A stretch of DNA of 31,267 nucleotides from JBGLNJ01 sp964353405 (GCA_964353405.1 CAYGWJ010000218.1:1-31267); one strand, 5' to 3'. Shown: positions 1-8,617, numbered from the stretch's first letter. The notes: generated by a model not told the origin, from the sequence alone. Translations and numbers: made by a program.

Positions 1-1037
1 TGGATCAGGCCTTCGATTTCGTCGTCGCCCTTGATGCGCGCGAACGCGCCGAACTTGGCAAGTTTGGTGATCGTGCCCTCGACGAGTTGGTCGATCTTGT
101 AGCGATTCTCAATGGTGCTCCAGGGATCCGCTTCACGCCGCTTGAGCGAGAGGCCGATACGCTTGCGCTCGTGATCCACATTGAGAACTTCGACGTCAAC
201 CTCTTGCCCGACCTTGAGAACCTCTCTCGGATGGTTGACGCGCTTCCAGGAAATCTCGGACAGGTGAACCAGGCCGTCGGCTCCACCCAGGTCAACGAAC
301 GCGCCAAAGTCGGCCAGGCTGATGACCTTGCCCTTCAGGTGCATCCCCACGTGAAGCTCGGACAACAGCTTTTCTTTCTGAACTTTGCGCCAGTCGCGCA
401 TGGCCGCGCGCTCGGAAAGGATCAGCCGGTTGCGGGCGCGATCCATCTCGATGACTTTGAGCTGGAGCTTTTTGCCCACCAGCGGCTGCCATTGCTTGTC
501 GGCTTTGGATTCCTCTTCTTCGCCTTCGGCCCCCGGCTTGCTGCCAGGCACGCTGACGAGTTGCGAAGCCGGGACGAACCCGCGCACTTTGCCGACCTTG
601 ACAATCAGTCCGCCCTTGTTGAACCCGGCCACCTGACCCTCGAACACGTTCTGGGTCTTGAACAGCTCTTCCGCCTCGTGCCAGTCCTTCTCGGTCTGCG
701 CCCGAGAGAGCGATAGCACGATGTTGCCGTTGCCGTCTTCCGGGCTGACGACGTACGTCATGATCTCGTCGCCCACTTTCATTTCAGAAAAGGCGTCATG
801 CGGCAGGCGTTCCATCTCGCGGCCCGAGATGATGCCTTCGGATTTGGAGCCAACGTCCACCACGATCTCGTGTGGAGCGATCTGGACGATGGTGCCGGCC
901 AATACATCCCCGCGCTTAATTTCCTTGAGACCACTGCTTTCATCCAAGAGCGCTTGCATGGGATGGCTTTCCGCGGTCGGTTGGACAGGTGCGGCTGGCC
1001 TCCTTTCTTCGATTTGAGCTTCTTGTTGTTCCATCAT
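1..1037 (-). CDS. rpsA: S1-domain RNA-binding protein (ribosomal protein S1-like), 3' part cut by window edge
   Basis: The minus-strand reading frame stays open from an ATG-ATG start at 1037/1034 to the window edge, giving 345 residues with no stop in view. After a charged N-terminus it shows repeated S1 (OB-fold) units at about residues 40-105, 120-190, 215-285 and a fourth that is cut off. The third is the most canonical (ADFGAFVDLGG, then GLVHLSEIS). S1 proteins bind mRNA on the 30S subunit and help initiate translation; several tandem S1 domains fit bacterial S1 better than single-domain relatives. A GGGGGA ribosome-binding site lies 5 nt before the first ATG. The first two S1 units are more diverged, as is usual for the ribosome-binding half. 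The symbol is by family resemblance; the missing C-terminus prevents a domain count. Confidence 0.9.
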   Translation of the reverse strand, partial: MMEQQEAQIEERRPAAPVQPTAESHPMQALLDESSGLKEIKRGDVLAGTIVQIAPHEIVVDVGSKSEGIISGREMERLPHDAFSEMKVGDEIMTYVVSPEDGNGNIVLSLSRAQTEKDWHEAEELFKTQNVFEGQVAGFNKGGLIVKVGKVRGFVPASQLVSVPGSKPGAEGEEEESKADKQWQPLVGKKLQLKVIEMDRARNRLILSERAAMRDWRKVQKEKLLSELHVGMHLKGKVISLADFGAFVDLGGADGLVHLSEISWKRVNHPREVLKVGQEVDVEVLNVDHERKRIGLSLKRREADPWSTIENRYKIDQLVEGTITKLAKFGAFARIKGDDEIEGLI

Positions 1038-1066
1038 GGGAATCCCCCGTCGGTTAAGGTGAAACA

Positions 1067-1094
1067 ATTATAGACGGAATCAGCCAAAACGCAA
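1067..1094 (-). promoter_or_regulatory. Putative sigma-70 promoter of the S1 gene
   Basis: On the minus strand a perfect TATAAT (1072-1067) has TTGCGT (1094-1089) 16 bp upstream. It would start transcription about 20-25 nt before the S1 ATG, so the leader is short. Seen by eye; no start site was measured. Confidence 0.55.
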
Positions 1095-1152
1095 ACAATC
1101 GCGGCCAGCCTGGTCAGACATCCCCTTTTTGCTCGACGATTGCCCGCCGACC

Positions 1153-1181
1153 GGCTGACGATTTCTGAACGATGGTATAAT
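1153..1181 (+). promoter_or_regulatory. Putative extended -10 promoter of the DUF1786 gene
   Basis: TGGTATAAT at 1173-1181 is an extended -10 (TGn plus TATAAT). The -35 region 17 bp upstream (GGCTGA, 1153-1158) is poor, as is common with extended -10 promoters. It points toward the ATG at 1234 and gives a leader of about 45 nt. It is divergent from the S1 promoter, and the two -10 boxes are about 105 bp apart. Confidence 0.5.
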
Positions 1182-1233
1182 CCGCCGCTGGCCCAGTAGT
1201 GAATGATAGCCGATAACCGACGGAGCGAATGAG

Positions 1234-2400
1234 ATGAAAATTTTAGCGGTGGATGTTGGAACCGGGACACAAGATATTTTGCTGTTCGATAGCGACAAGG
1301 AGATTGAAAACAATCTCAAGCTCGTCATGCCGTCGCCGACGGTGCTCGTCGCCAACAAGATTCGAGCGGCCACGGCCCGGCGGCAAAGCATCGTGCTCTC
1401 CGGTGTGATGATGGGCGGCGGGCCGTGTGCGTGGGCCGCGCAAGATCACACCCAGGCCGGCCAGCCGCTCTTTGCCACGCCCGACGCGGCGCGCACCTTC
1501 AACGACGAGCTGGACGTGGTGGAAAAGCAGATGGGCCTCCAGGTGGTGAGCGATGACGAAGCGGCGGCGATGGCCAAGCGTGAGGGCGTGGCCGCCATCT
1601 CCATGCGCGACATTGACCTGGATGCCATCCGCACCGCGTTCGCCGCGTTCGGCGTGACGCTCCATCCCGAGGCGCTGGCGCTCGCCGTTTTCGATCACGG
1701 CAACGCGCCGCCCGGCTACAGCGATCGCCAGTTCCGTTTTGATTACATCGCCGAACGCATCTCCCAGTCCCAATCCCCCATCTCTAATCTCCAATCTCCA
1801 ATCTCCCTTACCCACTCTCCAATCGCCGTTCAGCAATTGGCCGGCTTTGCCTTTCGACGGCAAGACATCCCCGCACGCATGACGCGTTTTGAGGCCGTCG
1901 CCAAGAGCGCCAACTTTGACGGGCCGATGCTGTTGATGGACACTGCGCCGGCCGCCGTGCTCGGCGCATTGGAAGACCCGCACGTCCACACCCACCGACG
2001 CTTGCTCATCGCCAACGTCGGCAACTTTCACACGCTGGCATTTCGTTTGGGGCCGGATGGCATCGAGGGCGTGTTCGAGCATCACACCGGGGAACTGACG
2101 CGCCCCGAGCTGGAAACGTATTTGCAGAAATTAGCGTCCGGGACGCTCACGCATCAAGAGGTGTTTGCCGACATGGGCCACGGCGCGTGGATGCTCGACC
2201 CGCAGCCCGCGCTGATGGATGGGCTCGCCGTCACCGGCCCGCGCTGGTCGTTGCTTCGCGGCTCGGCGCTCAAGCCCTACTTTGCCTCGCCCTATGGCGA
2301 CATGATGATGGCGGGCAACTATGGTCTCTTGCGGGCGTATGCGGAGCATGTGCCGGAAGCAGCGCCGGCCATCCATGTCGCGTTACATCGAGGACAATAG
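1234..2400 (+). CDS. DUF1786 family protein (ASKHA-fold-like; often labelled 'putative pyruvate formate-lyase activating enzyme')
   Basis: This 388-residue protein opens with MKILAVDVGTGTQDILLFD, the hallmark of DUF1786: a phosphate-1 loop (DVGTGT) of the actin/Hsp70/sugar-kinase type followed by QDILL. A second conserved block, GVMMGGGPCAWA, is at residues 57-68. The usual database name is historical; no radical-SAM CxxxCxxC motif is visible, so an activase role is unsupported. An ATP-binding role is inferred from the loop. GGAG lies 8 nt before the ATG. The gene is monocistronic, divergent from the S1 gene and convergent with the cupin gene. Residues 177-198 are a Ser/Pro/Gln/Ile-rich insertion encoded by a CT-rich repeat (separate entry). 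Substrate unknown; family call confident. Confidence 0.85.
   Translation: MKILAVDVGTGTQDILLFDSDKEIENNLKLVMPSPTVLVANKIRAATARRQSIVLSGVMMGGGPCAWAAQDHTQAGQPLFATPDAARTFNDELDVVEKQMGLQVVSDDEAAAMAKREGVAAISMRDIDLDAIRTAFAAFGVTLHPEALALAVFDHGNAPPGYSDRQFRFDYIAERISQSQSPISNLQSPISLTHSPIAVQQLAGFAFRRQDIPARMTRFEAVAKSANFDGPMLLMDTAPAAVLGALEDPHVHTHRRLLIANVGNFHTLAFRLGPDGIEGVFEHHTGELTRPELETYLQKLASGTLTHQEVFADMGHGAWMLDPQPALMDGLAVTGPRWSLLRGSALKPYFASPYGDMMMAGNYGLLRAYAEHVPEAAPAIHVALHRGQ
1762..1827 (+). repeat. CT-rich degenerate micro-repeat inserted in frame in the DUF1786 gene
   Basis: The stretch is built from variants of CCAATCTCC and CCCATCTCT, unlike the GC-rich codon pattern on either side. It encodes SPISNLQSPIS-type residues (177-198) with no stop and no frame change. 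It looks like an intergenic-type short repeat captured inside a gene, probably as a loop between conserved parts of the fold. Confidence 0.7.
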
Positions 2401-2408
2401 GAGGCTTG

Positions 2409-2447
2409 AACCTTGCGAAGGTTGCTTGACGAAACCTTCGCAAGGTT
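2409..2447. terminator. Perfect 15-bp inverted repeat between convergent genes (bidirectional terminator or repeat element)
   Basis: AACCTTGCGAAGGTT (2409-2423) and its exact reverse complement (2433-2447) flank a 9-nt loop. It starts 8 nt after the DUF1786 stop and ends 14 nt from the cupin stop, where a shared terminator is expected. There is no long T-run on either side, so intrinsic termination is plausible but not textbook. It may also be a dispersed palindromic repeat. Confidence 0.55.
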
Positions 2448-2461
2448 CTCCTGCGAATGGG

Positions 2462-2791
2462 TTAGTCCACGATGAACAGCCTGGCGCCCGTCGCGGTATG
2501 CGAGCGGTGCGGCTCGGCCTGGTCGGCCACTTGATAGCTCATGCCCGCTCGCAGGAAATGCTCCTCGCCGTTCTGCAATTCGGTGACCAGCTCCCCTTCC
2601 AGAACGAGCAACACATGCCCTTTACTGCACCAGTGATCCGCCCTGTATCCTGGCGAGTACTCGACCATCCTCACACGAAGGTTGCCGACCTCGACCGTCC
2701 GCCAATACGCCATGCCCGTCTCGCCGGGATGCTCGGTCCGAGTGAGGCTGTTCCAATCTGTGGTGCAAAAGGAAACATTTTGAATCTGCAT
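2462..2791 (-). CDS. DHCW-motif cupin-fold protein
   Basis: A 109-residue single-domain cupin. It carries the diagnostic DHWC-type segment (GYRADHWCSKGHVLLVLEGEL, here split for length: ADHWCSKGH then VLLVLEGEL), a metal-site-like histidine arrangement, and the family ending PHRSHTATGARLFIVD. The family is named for this motif; its reaction is not established. The start is placed at the ATG at 2791 (MQIQN), with AAAGGTTGG just upstream. A GTG at 2812 would add seven residues but has no better ribosome-binding site. The gene lies 52 bp downstream of the M20 peptidase stop and could be the last gene of that operon. It ends beside the perfect inverted repeat. Confidence 0.85.
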   Translation of the reverse strand: MQIQNVSFCTTDWNSLTRTEHPGETGMAYWRTVEVGNLRVRMVEYSPGYRADHWCSKGHVLLVLEGELVTELQNGEEHFLRAGMSYQVADQAEPHRSHTATGARLFIVD

Positions 2792-2843
2792 AACATGCCA
2801 ACCTTTGACCACGCAAGTCCGTGGCCACGCCAGGCGGTCATTC

Positions 2844-3971
2844 TCACCACTGCGTCAGAATCGCCGCCAGTAACGCCTCCCGCTCCGGCAGCGACGATGC
2901 AATCACGTGCTCGTCCGTCGAGTGACCGCCGTTGCCCACCGCGCCCAGTCCGTCGAGCGTGGGCGTGAACACGCTCGTAAAGTTGGCGTCGCTCGCGCCG
3001 CCGGTTGACCCTTCAATCAATTCCAGGCCCAGACCGGCCGCGATCGCCTGCGCTTTCTTGAACGTCTCCACCACCCGCGGCGTGCGCTCCATCGGCGGGC
3101 GGTTCAAGCCGCCCGTCACTTGCACTCGCGCGCCGGGCAATTGTGGCTGTAGCCCCAGGATCGCCTTGACCATCCGCTCACCTTCCGCGCGCGTGGACAC
3201 GCGAATGTCTACCTCGATCTGCGCGCGGTCTGGCACCACGTTGCTCGCCGTCCCGCCCGAAATCACGCCGACGTTGACCGTCGTCCCCGCTGGATAGTCC
3301 GTCATCTGGTGCAGCGCCGTGATCTGCCGCGCGATCTCCTCGATGGCATTGATGCCTTTGGCGTGATCGGCCCCCGCGTGCGCCGCGCGCCCATAGGCCG
3401 TGACGCTGAATCCGCCCGTGCCCTTGCGGAACGTCTTGAGCGCGCCGTTGGCCAGCGCCGGTTCCATGCACAGCACCAGCGCGGCCTTTTGGGCTTCGGA
3501 CTCGATGATCTCTCGCGAAGTGGTGCTGCCGGTCTCTTCGTCCGTCGTAAAGAGCATCCGCACCGGGCGCGCCGGCTGCGTCCTCGTGTCGCGCAGGTAG
3601 CGCAGCACCATGATCAACATCGCCGTGCTGGCCTTCATGTCATACACGCCCGGCCCGCGCAACTTGCCCTCTTCTTCGCGCCACGGCATCGTCGCCAGCG
3701 TGCCGATGGGCCAGACCGTGTCCATGTGGCACAGCGTCATCACGGGCAACGCATCGCCGCGGCCGAACGTCGCCACCAGGTGATCGCCCGCCGCCGTCTG
3801 CGGAATGACCTCGACGCTTGCGCCGGCATCGCGCAACTGCGCAGCGACGAACGCGCCCAGCCGGTCAAGCGCAACCTTGTCCGTCGAAGGCGATTCCAGT
3901 TCGACGAGTTGGCGCAACAGCGCCACAGTCTCACTCTGGCGCGCCAAGTATTCGAAGAGATCGGGTCTCAT
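2844..3971 (-). CDS. M20 family zinc metallopeptidase (glutamate carboxypeptidase/CPG2-like)
   Basis: This 375-residue protein has the full di-zinc M20 set: H82 in CHMDTVW with D84, the bridging aspartate D111 in GVYDMKAS, the catalytic glutamate pair E145-E146 in TTDEETGS, E170 in CMEPA, and H350 in NGGHSTDEH. The dimerisation lid lies around residues 180-290 (GRAAHAGADHAKG). Family members remove C-terminal residues, often glutamate, or deacylate N-acyl amino acids; the substrate cannot be read here. No signal peptide is visible, so it is probably cytoplasmic. The ATG at 3971 has GGGAG about 8 nt upstream and starts 11 bp after the MBL-hydrolase stop, so it is co-transcribed with the two genes before it. 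Length is normal for the family. Confidence 0.92.
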   Translation of the reverse strand: MRPDLFEYLARQSETVALLRQLVELESPSTDKVALDRLGAFVAAQLRDAGASVEVIPQTAAGDHLVATFGRGDALPVMTLCHMDTVWPIGTLATMPWREEEGKLRGPGVYDMKASTAMLIMVLRYLRDTRTQPARPVRMLFTTDEETGSTTSREIIESEAQKAALVLCMEPALANGALKTFRKGTGGFSVTAYGRAAHAGADHAKGINAIEEIARQITALHQMTDYPAGTTVNVGVISGGTASNVVPDRAQIEVDIRVSTRAEGERMVKAILGLQPQLPGARVQVTGGLNRPPMERTPRVVETFKKAQAIAAGLGLELIEGSTGGASDANFTSVFTPTLDGLGAVGNGGHSTDEHVIASSLPEREALLAAILTQW

Positions 3972-3982
3972 GCCTGTTCTCC

Positions 3983-5425
3983 CTAGTCGGTCACGGTATA
4001 TTGCATATAGAATCGGTCTTCCCCATACCGCTTCTTAAACTTTTGCCAGTCTGCGTCACTCATTCCCTTGGGTTTCTGCGTTGGAAATTCGTCCATCTTG
4101 ACCAGCGTCCGCCGCGGGCTATCAGCGCTGTCCTCACCCCTCAGGTGCTTTACCAGGGGCGGCCAGGGCATCTTGTCCCAGCGATTCGCCTGTGCATCCT
4201 TTTCGTTGACAGGCAGCATGGTTACCAGCTCTGCGCTCGCCATCAGATCCACATACTCTTTGAAACTGGCATTCTCACTGCCGTGGTGGCCCACCTTGTA
4301 CAGCACAGCGCGTTCCAACAGATCTTGAATCTTGACGGTTTTGCCACCGTCAATCTTCCATTCACGGTCGCCCCAGGAGAGCCAGTTCCCCATCTGCGCG
4401 TCTGCGGCAAACACCAGCACATTGCCCGATTGGGTCAGCTCGATCGCCAGGGCCAGGCTGGTATTGTTGACATAGTTGTCCAGATAGGCGGCCAGGCCCT
4501 CGCCGGCTCCGAGCCAGTCGTCGTCAACGCGCCGCCAGCCTTCGTTGGGGGTCTCGTAATATCGAGTCTTGAAGAACTCGTCTTCTTTCGCTTCCCCGGT
4601 CGGAATCCGGATCTTTTTATCGAACGGATAGCACAGATTGCGCAGTTCCCTGTCTTCGTCGCTCAAGGCCGGGCCTTCGCCAACATGCGCCCCCAGCAAA
4701 AAGGCCTGTGCCAGCGTGAGCGCGGAACCTTTTTTCTTCGCATTTCCGTCGCCCCCGTAGCTTTCCCCTTTTCTGGGGTCCATGCGGCGTAACGAGTCCA
4801 TATCGCGCGGAGGCCCCAGCACGTACAGGCGTGTTTTCACATTCGCCAATGTGCGCGGCTCGTGCAGTTGCGCGGGATCCAGATATTGCGGCTCGCCCGG
4901 CTTGGCCAGCGCCGACACCACTTGCATCGCCGCCGCCGTGTCGCCCCCGGCCGCCCCCAAAAAGTCGAGCACGCTGCTGATGTGTTGCACCGACGCGGGA
5001 TTGGACGCCCGGCTCAGCGCCGCGCGCAGCGCGGTATGGGCCTTTTCAACCTTTTTCTTGTACCCGGTCGCCTGGTTGTCTTGAGGGTTCTCGGTCCAGG
5101 GCAGCCAGACTTGTCCGATCTCCATCTTCTGGAACACTTTTGCGGCCCCCCGTGACGGATGGAATCCCGAGACGTGATCCCAGTGCGCATGAGTGACCAC
5201 CAACAGGTCAATTCTCCCGCCGGTCGAGTCCCGGATGTGCTCCACCACCTCCTGGATGGACGGAGCCTGGCGACCGGGAGCCAGCGTCCTGGCGATTCCG
5301 CAATCAATCAGCGTATAAAAGGGTTTCCCCGCTTCGCTCGGAAAGGCCAGCAGGAAACAATCGCCCAGCCCCTGCCGGTACATGCGGACGGTGACTCCAG
5401 ACGGAGGTGCATTCAGGATAGCCAT
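3983..5425 (-). CDS. MBL-fold metallo-hydrolase (ComEC/Rec2-like subgroup, soluble)
   Basis: A 480-residue protein with the metallo-beta-lactamase fold. GDCFLLAF at 21-28 and LIDCG near 40 are typical of the ComEC-like branch. The metal motif HAHWDH spans 79-84. Further ligands are likely the Asp in VFAADAQ and the His in KVGHHGSENASF in the C-terminal half. ComEC-like MBL domains can be nucleases, but no membrane segments or DNA-uptake domain are present. A charged insertion lies between the motif and the second half. The ATG at 5425 follows AGGAGGAAAT and overlaps the peptidase gene by 13 bp (the peptidase stop is 5415-5413), which suggests translational coupling and a joint function. Substrate unknown. 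Confidence 0.88.
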   Translation of the reverse strand: MAILNAPPSGVTVRMYRQGLGDCFLLAFPSEAGKPFYTLIDCGIARTLAPGRQAPSIQEVVEHIRDSTGGRIDLLVVTHAHWDHVSGFHPSRGAAKVFQKMEIGQVWLPWTENPQDNQATGYKKKVEKAHTALRAALSRASNPASVQHISSVLDFLGAAGGDTAAAMQVVSALAKPGEPQYLDPAQLHEPRTLANVKTRLYVLGPPRDMDSLRRMDPRKGESYGGDGNAKKKGSALTLAQAFLLGAHVGEGPALSDEDRELRNLCYPFDKKIRIPTGEAKEDEFFKTRYYETPNEGWRRVDDDWLGAGEGLAAYLDNYVNNTSLALAIELTQSGNVLVFAADAQMGNWLSWGDREWKIDGGKTVKIQDLLERAVLYKVGHHGSENASFKEYVDLMASAELVTMLPVNEKDAQANRWDKMPWPPLVKHLRGEDSADSPRRTLVKMDEFPTQKPKGMSDADWQKFKKRYGEDRFYMQYTVTD

Positions 5426-7506
5426 TCGATTTCCTCCTCTTCCCCGGAGCGGTGCAAAAGCGCAAAAGGCGCTTGACGGAGCTGGCCACTAAAATAGGTG
5501 GCGCGCAGCCCGGTGCCGGCGTTCCCCGTCTGCCCCGACTCGAATGCGCGCTGCCGCGCCAGGCGGCTGTCGCTGCCAATGTTCTTGTAAACGGAATAGC
5601 GCACTTGCGAGGTGTTCAGGTCAACCACCAGCGTGCATCCTCCGCGAAAGATGAAATCGGACCGGGGGATCGCGGCTGCCTTTTTCCCGTTTCGGGCTGG
5701 CTTGTGCGGCTCCTCGGACTCTTTCAGCCAACTGGACGGCACGCCCCGGATGCCCAGCTTGTCCACCTTCTTTTGGATCTCTTCGTTAAAGTATCCCGGC
5801 CGGGCCTGGGTGATCTCGATCACCAGGTCTGTGAGCGACTCGCCATCCGGGCTCACCCGCCGTGCCGGGCGCAGTGAATGAACCTCGAACGGTTTCCCCG
5901 GATCCAGACCCATCAACTCTATCAGGTCCTTGCGGCCTTTAGCTTGACGCCCGATGCCAGCCAAATTCTCGTGCATATAGGCCCGGCTCTTGCCCAGGTG
6001 CTCATAGATCTCTTGGTTTCGGTCGCTGACATTCCACTCGGGCATGCTGTCCCGCAGAGCGACCACCACCGGGAGCAAGTGCGGCTCAAATTTCAAGGTG
6101 GTCGGCTGTGACCAGCGCAGGCCCTCGACCGACAGGCTGCGGACGTCGCGCGGGTAAATGCCGTACCGGCGGAACGCTTCGACAAAAGCAATGCGATAGC
6201 CCAGGTCGTCGTCATGCACCAGGTCATAGTCGGCGGTGATGAGCGCCCGCAAATATTCGCCAAAAGTCAGGTCCACCGGGGGGCAATAATCCAGCGCGCG
6301 GATGCACATGTTGAGGACGTGCTGCGCCGATTTGGCGGCCTCGCCCGCCAGGCGATTCACCAGGTCGGGATGCAGATGCCCGGCCGGCAGCACGCCGGTG
6401 CCGCTCGTCGCAATTCGCATCAGGTCCGCGATGCGTGACTTGTAGATCGTCACAAAGGCGTCAAAGACCGCCGCCACCAGCAGCGAGCCGCGCGCGTGCG
6501 GCTCGAATTCGCGGTCCAGCTCGGTCGGGTCGGGTACTTTGGGTTTCCACGTGTCGTCTTGATATTCGCCCAGCGCGTCGCGCAGCGCCGCGTGCGACTC
6601 GGTCGCCTGTCCAAACTCTTGCGCCAGCTGAAGGAGCAGGTTCTCGGCCGCCAGGTCGCCGCGCGTCTTGGCGATCTGGTGGCGCAGCGCCTCGGGCATG
6701 GAGAAATGCTGAAACAGCGCCACGATGTCGGCAAAGGCTTCGTGAAAGGCCAGCACGTCGGGATTGCTGGCCTCCTGGAACCGACGGTGCATACCGTCGA
6801 GCAAGGCATGCGTCGTCTCGTGCGCCACGATGTCGTGCGACAGGCACGTAAACACGATGCCGCCGGGAAGATGGTGACGCGGATCGGACGTAGACGCCGG
6901 AAAATAGCCAAACAGCAGCGCCTTGGCCTGCGGGCTGTAGAAAGCATTCGCCTCGCGCAGCGCGTGCGGATAAATCCGCAGCCGCCGCACATACTCCTCG
7001 TGCCAGCGTACCTTGCCGTTCTCGTGCGTCTGCCACAGGCGCGGCGCCCAGAAAGCCGTCCGGCCGAGCGCTCGCTCAAAGTTGCGGATCGTCGTCATGG
7101 CCACCGCATAGACCATTTGCTGGTGAAATTGCGGGTTGCCCTCCGAAGGTTCCAGGCCATCTTGCGCCAGCAGATACGGCTGGTTCAGGTCAATCGGCGC
7201 GTAGCAGCAGTCGCTGGCAGGATCGACGTCAATGACTTGCAGGTATTCGCCGACCGGGCCTGGCTGGAGTATATCCCGGCCGGTTTTGGGGTCAAACTCC
7301 CACGGCGCCTTTATCGTCACGTGATTGATGGGCGCGTTTTCCAATTGAGTGGACAGGCTGGGGTCGAACGCATAAGCCCGCAGCATGCGAAACGCGGGCC
7401 GCTCGACCCGGATGGCGCGGTGTAGATAGGCGGCCTCGGGCTCCCTTGCGCGTGATTCCGTGGCCGCTGGCTTGGCTGCTGAGAGTGGGGGTCTTGCGCG
7501 TGGCAT
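5413..7506 (-). CDS. Gluzincin (thermolysin/M4-like) metallopeptidase, large
   Basis: Using the ATG at 7506 (AGAGGAGA 5 nt upstream) the protein has 697 residues. The zinc motif HETTH is at 229-233 (in HDIVAHETTHALLDG). The downstream third ligand is E256 in LAFHEAFADIV, matching the thermolysin-type NExxxD helix with His in place of Asn. So the catalytic core is complete: E230 as general base, with H229, H233 and E256 as ligands. Unlike secreted M4 enzymes there is no signal peptide or recognisable propeptide; the N-terminus is Arg/Pro/Ala-rich, so it is probably intracellular. The last 350 residues are unassigned. The gene heads an operon with the overlapping MBL hydrolase and then the M20 peptidase. 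A TTG nine codons upstream is a weaker start. Confidence 0.85.
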   Translation of the reverse strand: MPRARPPLSAAKPAATESRAREPEAAYLHRAIRVERPAFRMLRAYAFDPSLSTQLENAPINHVTIKAPWEFDPKTGRDILQPGPVGEYLQVIDVDPASDCCYAPIDLNQPYLLAQDGLEPSEGNPQFHQQMVYAVAMTTIRNFERALGRTAFWAPRLWQTHENGKVRWHEEYVRRLRIYPHALREANAFYSPQAKALLFGYFPASTSDPRHHLPGGIVFTCLSHDIVAHETTHALLDGMHRRFQEASNPDVLAFHEAFADIVALFQHFSMPEALRHQIAKTRGDLAAENLLLQLAQEFGQATESHAALRDALGEYQDDTWKPKVPDPTELDREFEPHARGSLLVAAVFDAFVTIYKSRIADLMRIATSGTGVLPAGHLHPDLVNRLAGEAAKSAQHVLNMCIRALDYCPPVDLTFGEYLRALITADYDLVHDDDLGYRIAFVEAFRRYGIYPRDVRSLSVEGLRWSQPTTLKFEPHLLPVVVALRDSMPEWNVSDRNQEIYEHLGKSRAYMHENLAGIGRQAKGRKDLIELMGLDPGKPFEVHSLRPARRVSPDGESLTDLVIEITQARPGYFNEEIQKKVDKLGIRGVPSSWLKESEEPHKPARNGKKAAAIPRSDFIFRGGCTLVVDLNTSQVRYSVYKNIGSDSRLARQRAFESGQTGNAGTGLRATYFSGQLRQAPFALLHRSGEEEEIEWLS

Positions 7507-7668
7507 AGAGTCTCCTCTCGTCAAATGAGCCAATCTCAGGTGAGACTTGGCTGTTCAATTGACCCTCTAACCCTTGGGCAGCCGGCGGCCCAGGGCATCG
7601 AATGGTCAACCGCACGTCGGTGGGTCAAGGCACCGCTGCGCCGGCCGCGGTCGAGGATAATGCGCCAA

Positions 7669-7697
7669 AGAATAGCACACTTGGGCGCTAAAGGCAA
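7669..7697 (-). promoter_or_regulatory. Putative promoter of the peptidase-MBL-M20 operon
   Basis: Reading leftward, TTGCCT (7697-7692), a 17-bp spacer and TATTCT (7674-7669), with TG one base upstream of the -10 (extended -10). It would leave a leader of roughly 155 nt before the ATG at 7506. It lies in the gap after the PHP gene, so the operon is probably independent of that gene. Confidence 0.5.
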
Positions 7698-7732
7698 TCG
7701 CCTCGGCTTGCGCGGGTGCGCGTCATGATTTT

Positions 7733-8617
7733 TCAGCCTGCGATGAAATAGGCGTTCGTCCACGCCGACTGGTAGTTCATGTCCACAACTTCAACACGCA
7801 GGTAACGCTGTTGTGGGCGCACTGCAAAGTTTGCTTCTGTAAGTGGGCGGCCATCCCAGGCCTGCGCGGCGTGGGGGCAGTGATAGATGTCGCCCACCAA
7901 AAAGATGGAGCGGGCGGGCGAGCAGCGCACCATCACCTGCCGTCCTTCGATCTGCACGTCGTAAATCTCCGGCCCCATGGTGGAATAGAACTGGCCCTGA
8001 CGCAGCGCGTCAAGAATCGAAGGCTCATCCAGTCGCTCGGCGCGCGCCATCACCCAGCCGCGCCCGTGGTCGGGATAAGCAAAGTGAGAGTCGTCCACGG
8101 CCAATCCCCACACGCGCTGGCCTCGCCGCAAGACCCCATCCCAATGCACCAGCGAATGTCCTTTGTTGATTTCCAGCCAGCAGCCCGTGTTGAAAATCTC
8201 GATGCCGACGTGGCCGCGCAAAGCGAGCAGGTCGTCCAGCGTGTGATCGTGCCAGTAGGGATGCGCGATGAAGCATAACCCGCCGGCAGCGTTGGCCGCG
8301 TCAATCGTCGCTTGCGGACCCTGATGGTGCACGATCGGCATGGAGCGCACGCCGATGGCGACGACGTGGTACTCGACCTCGCCGCGCCGCGCGCTGACTT
8401 CGACGCTGGGAATGGCCAGCAGCGGCGGCCTGGCGTTGAACGCGAATGGGTCTGTCACGCGGTTGTGGTCGGTGAGACCGACAAAGTGATAGCCGTGGTC
8501 GGCGTGCCACTGCATATTTTCTGCCGGCGTGAGCTTGCCGTCCGATAGAGTGGTGTGAGTGTGCAGGCTGCCTTTGAACCACTGGCCTGCCTGGCCGAAA
8601 GGTGGAAGAAAAGACAT
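7733..8617 (-). CDS. PHP-domain metal-dependent phosphoesterase
   Basis: Starting from the ATG at 8617 (GGAGG 5 nt upstream) this is 294 residues. PHP motifs appear in order: H19 and H21 in SLHTHTTLSDG with D26, D50-H51 in GLTDHNRV, E73 in SVEVSA, H84 in EYHVVAIG, AHPYW, and DDSHFA near 200. These are the trinuclear metal ligands of PHP hydrolases, which cleave phosphate esters. A C-terminal beta-rich stretch of about 80 residues follows, as in stand-alone family members. The gene lies downstream of the ABC-importer operon but past that operon's intrinsic terminator, so co-transcription is uncertain. Functional partnership with the importer (an imported organophosphate) is conceivable. Substrate not assignable. 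Confidence 0.88.
   Translation of the reverse strand: MSFLPPFGQAGQWFKGSLHTHTTLSDGKLTPAENMQWHADHGYHFVGLTDHNRVTDPFAFNARPPLLAIPSVEVSARRGEVEYHVVAIGVRSMPIVHHQGPQATIDAANAAGGLCFIAHPYWHDHTLDDLLALRGHVGIEIFNTGCWLEINKGHSLVHWDGVLRRGQRVWGLAVDDSHFAYPDHGRGWVMARAERLDEPSILDALRQGQFYSTMGPEIYDVQIEGRQVMVRCSPARSIFLVGDIYHCPHAAQAWDGRPLTEANFAVRPQQRYLRVEVVDMNYQSAWTNAYFIAG

Noticed and set aside
87..716. 209-codon plus-strand open frame across the left end
   Set aside because: It is the antisense shadow of the S1-domain gene, whose minus-strand translation shows clear repeated S1 domains.
7536..7763. 75-codon minus-strand frame between the PHP and peptidase genes
   Set aside because: It spans the PHP stop and the predicted peptidase promoter, has no ribosome-binding site and no family resemblance.
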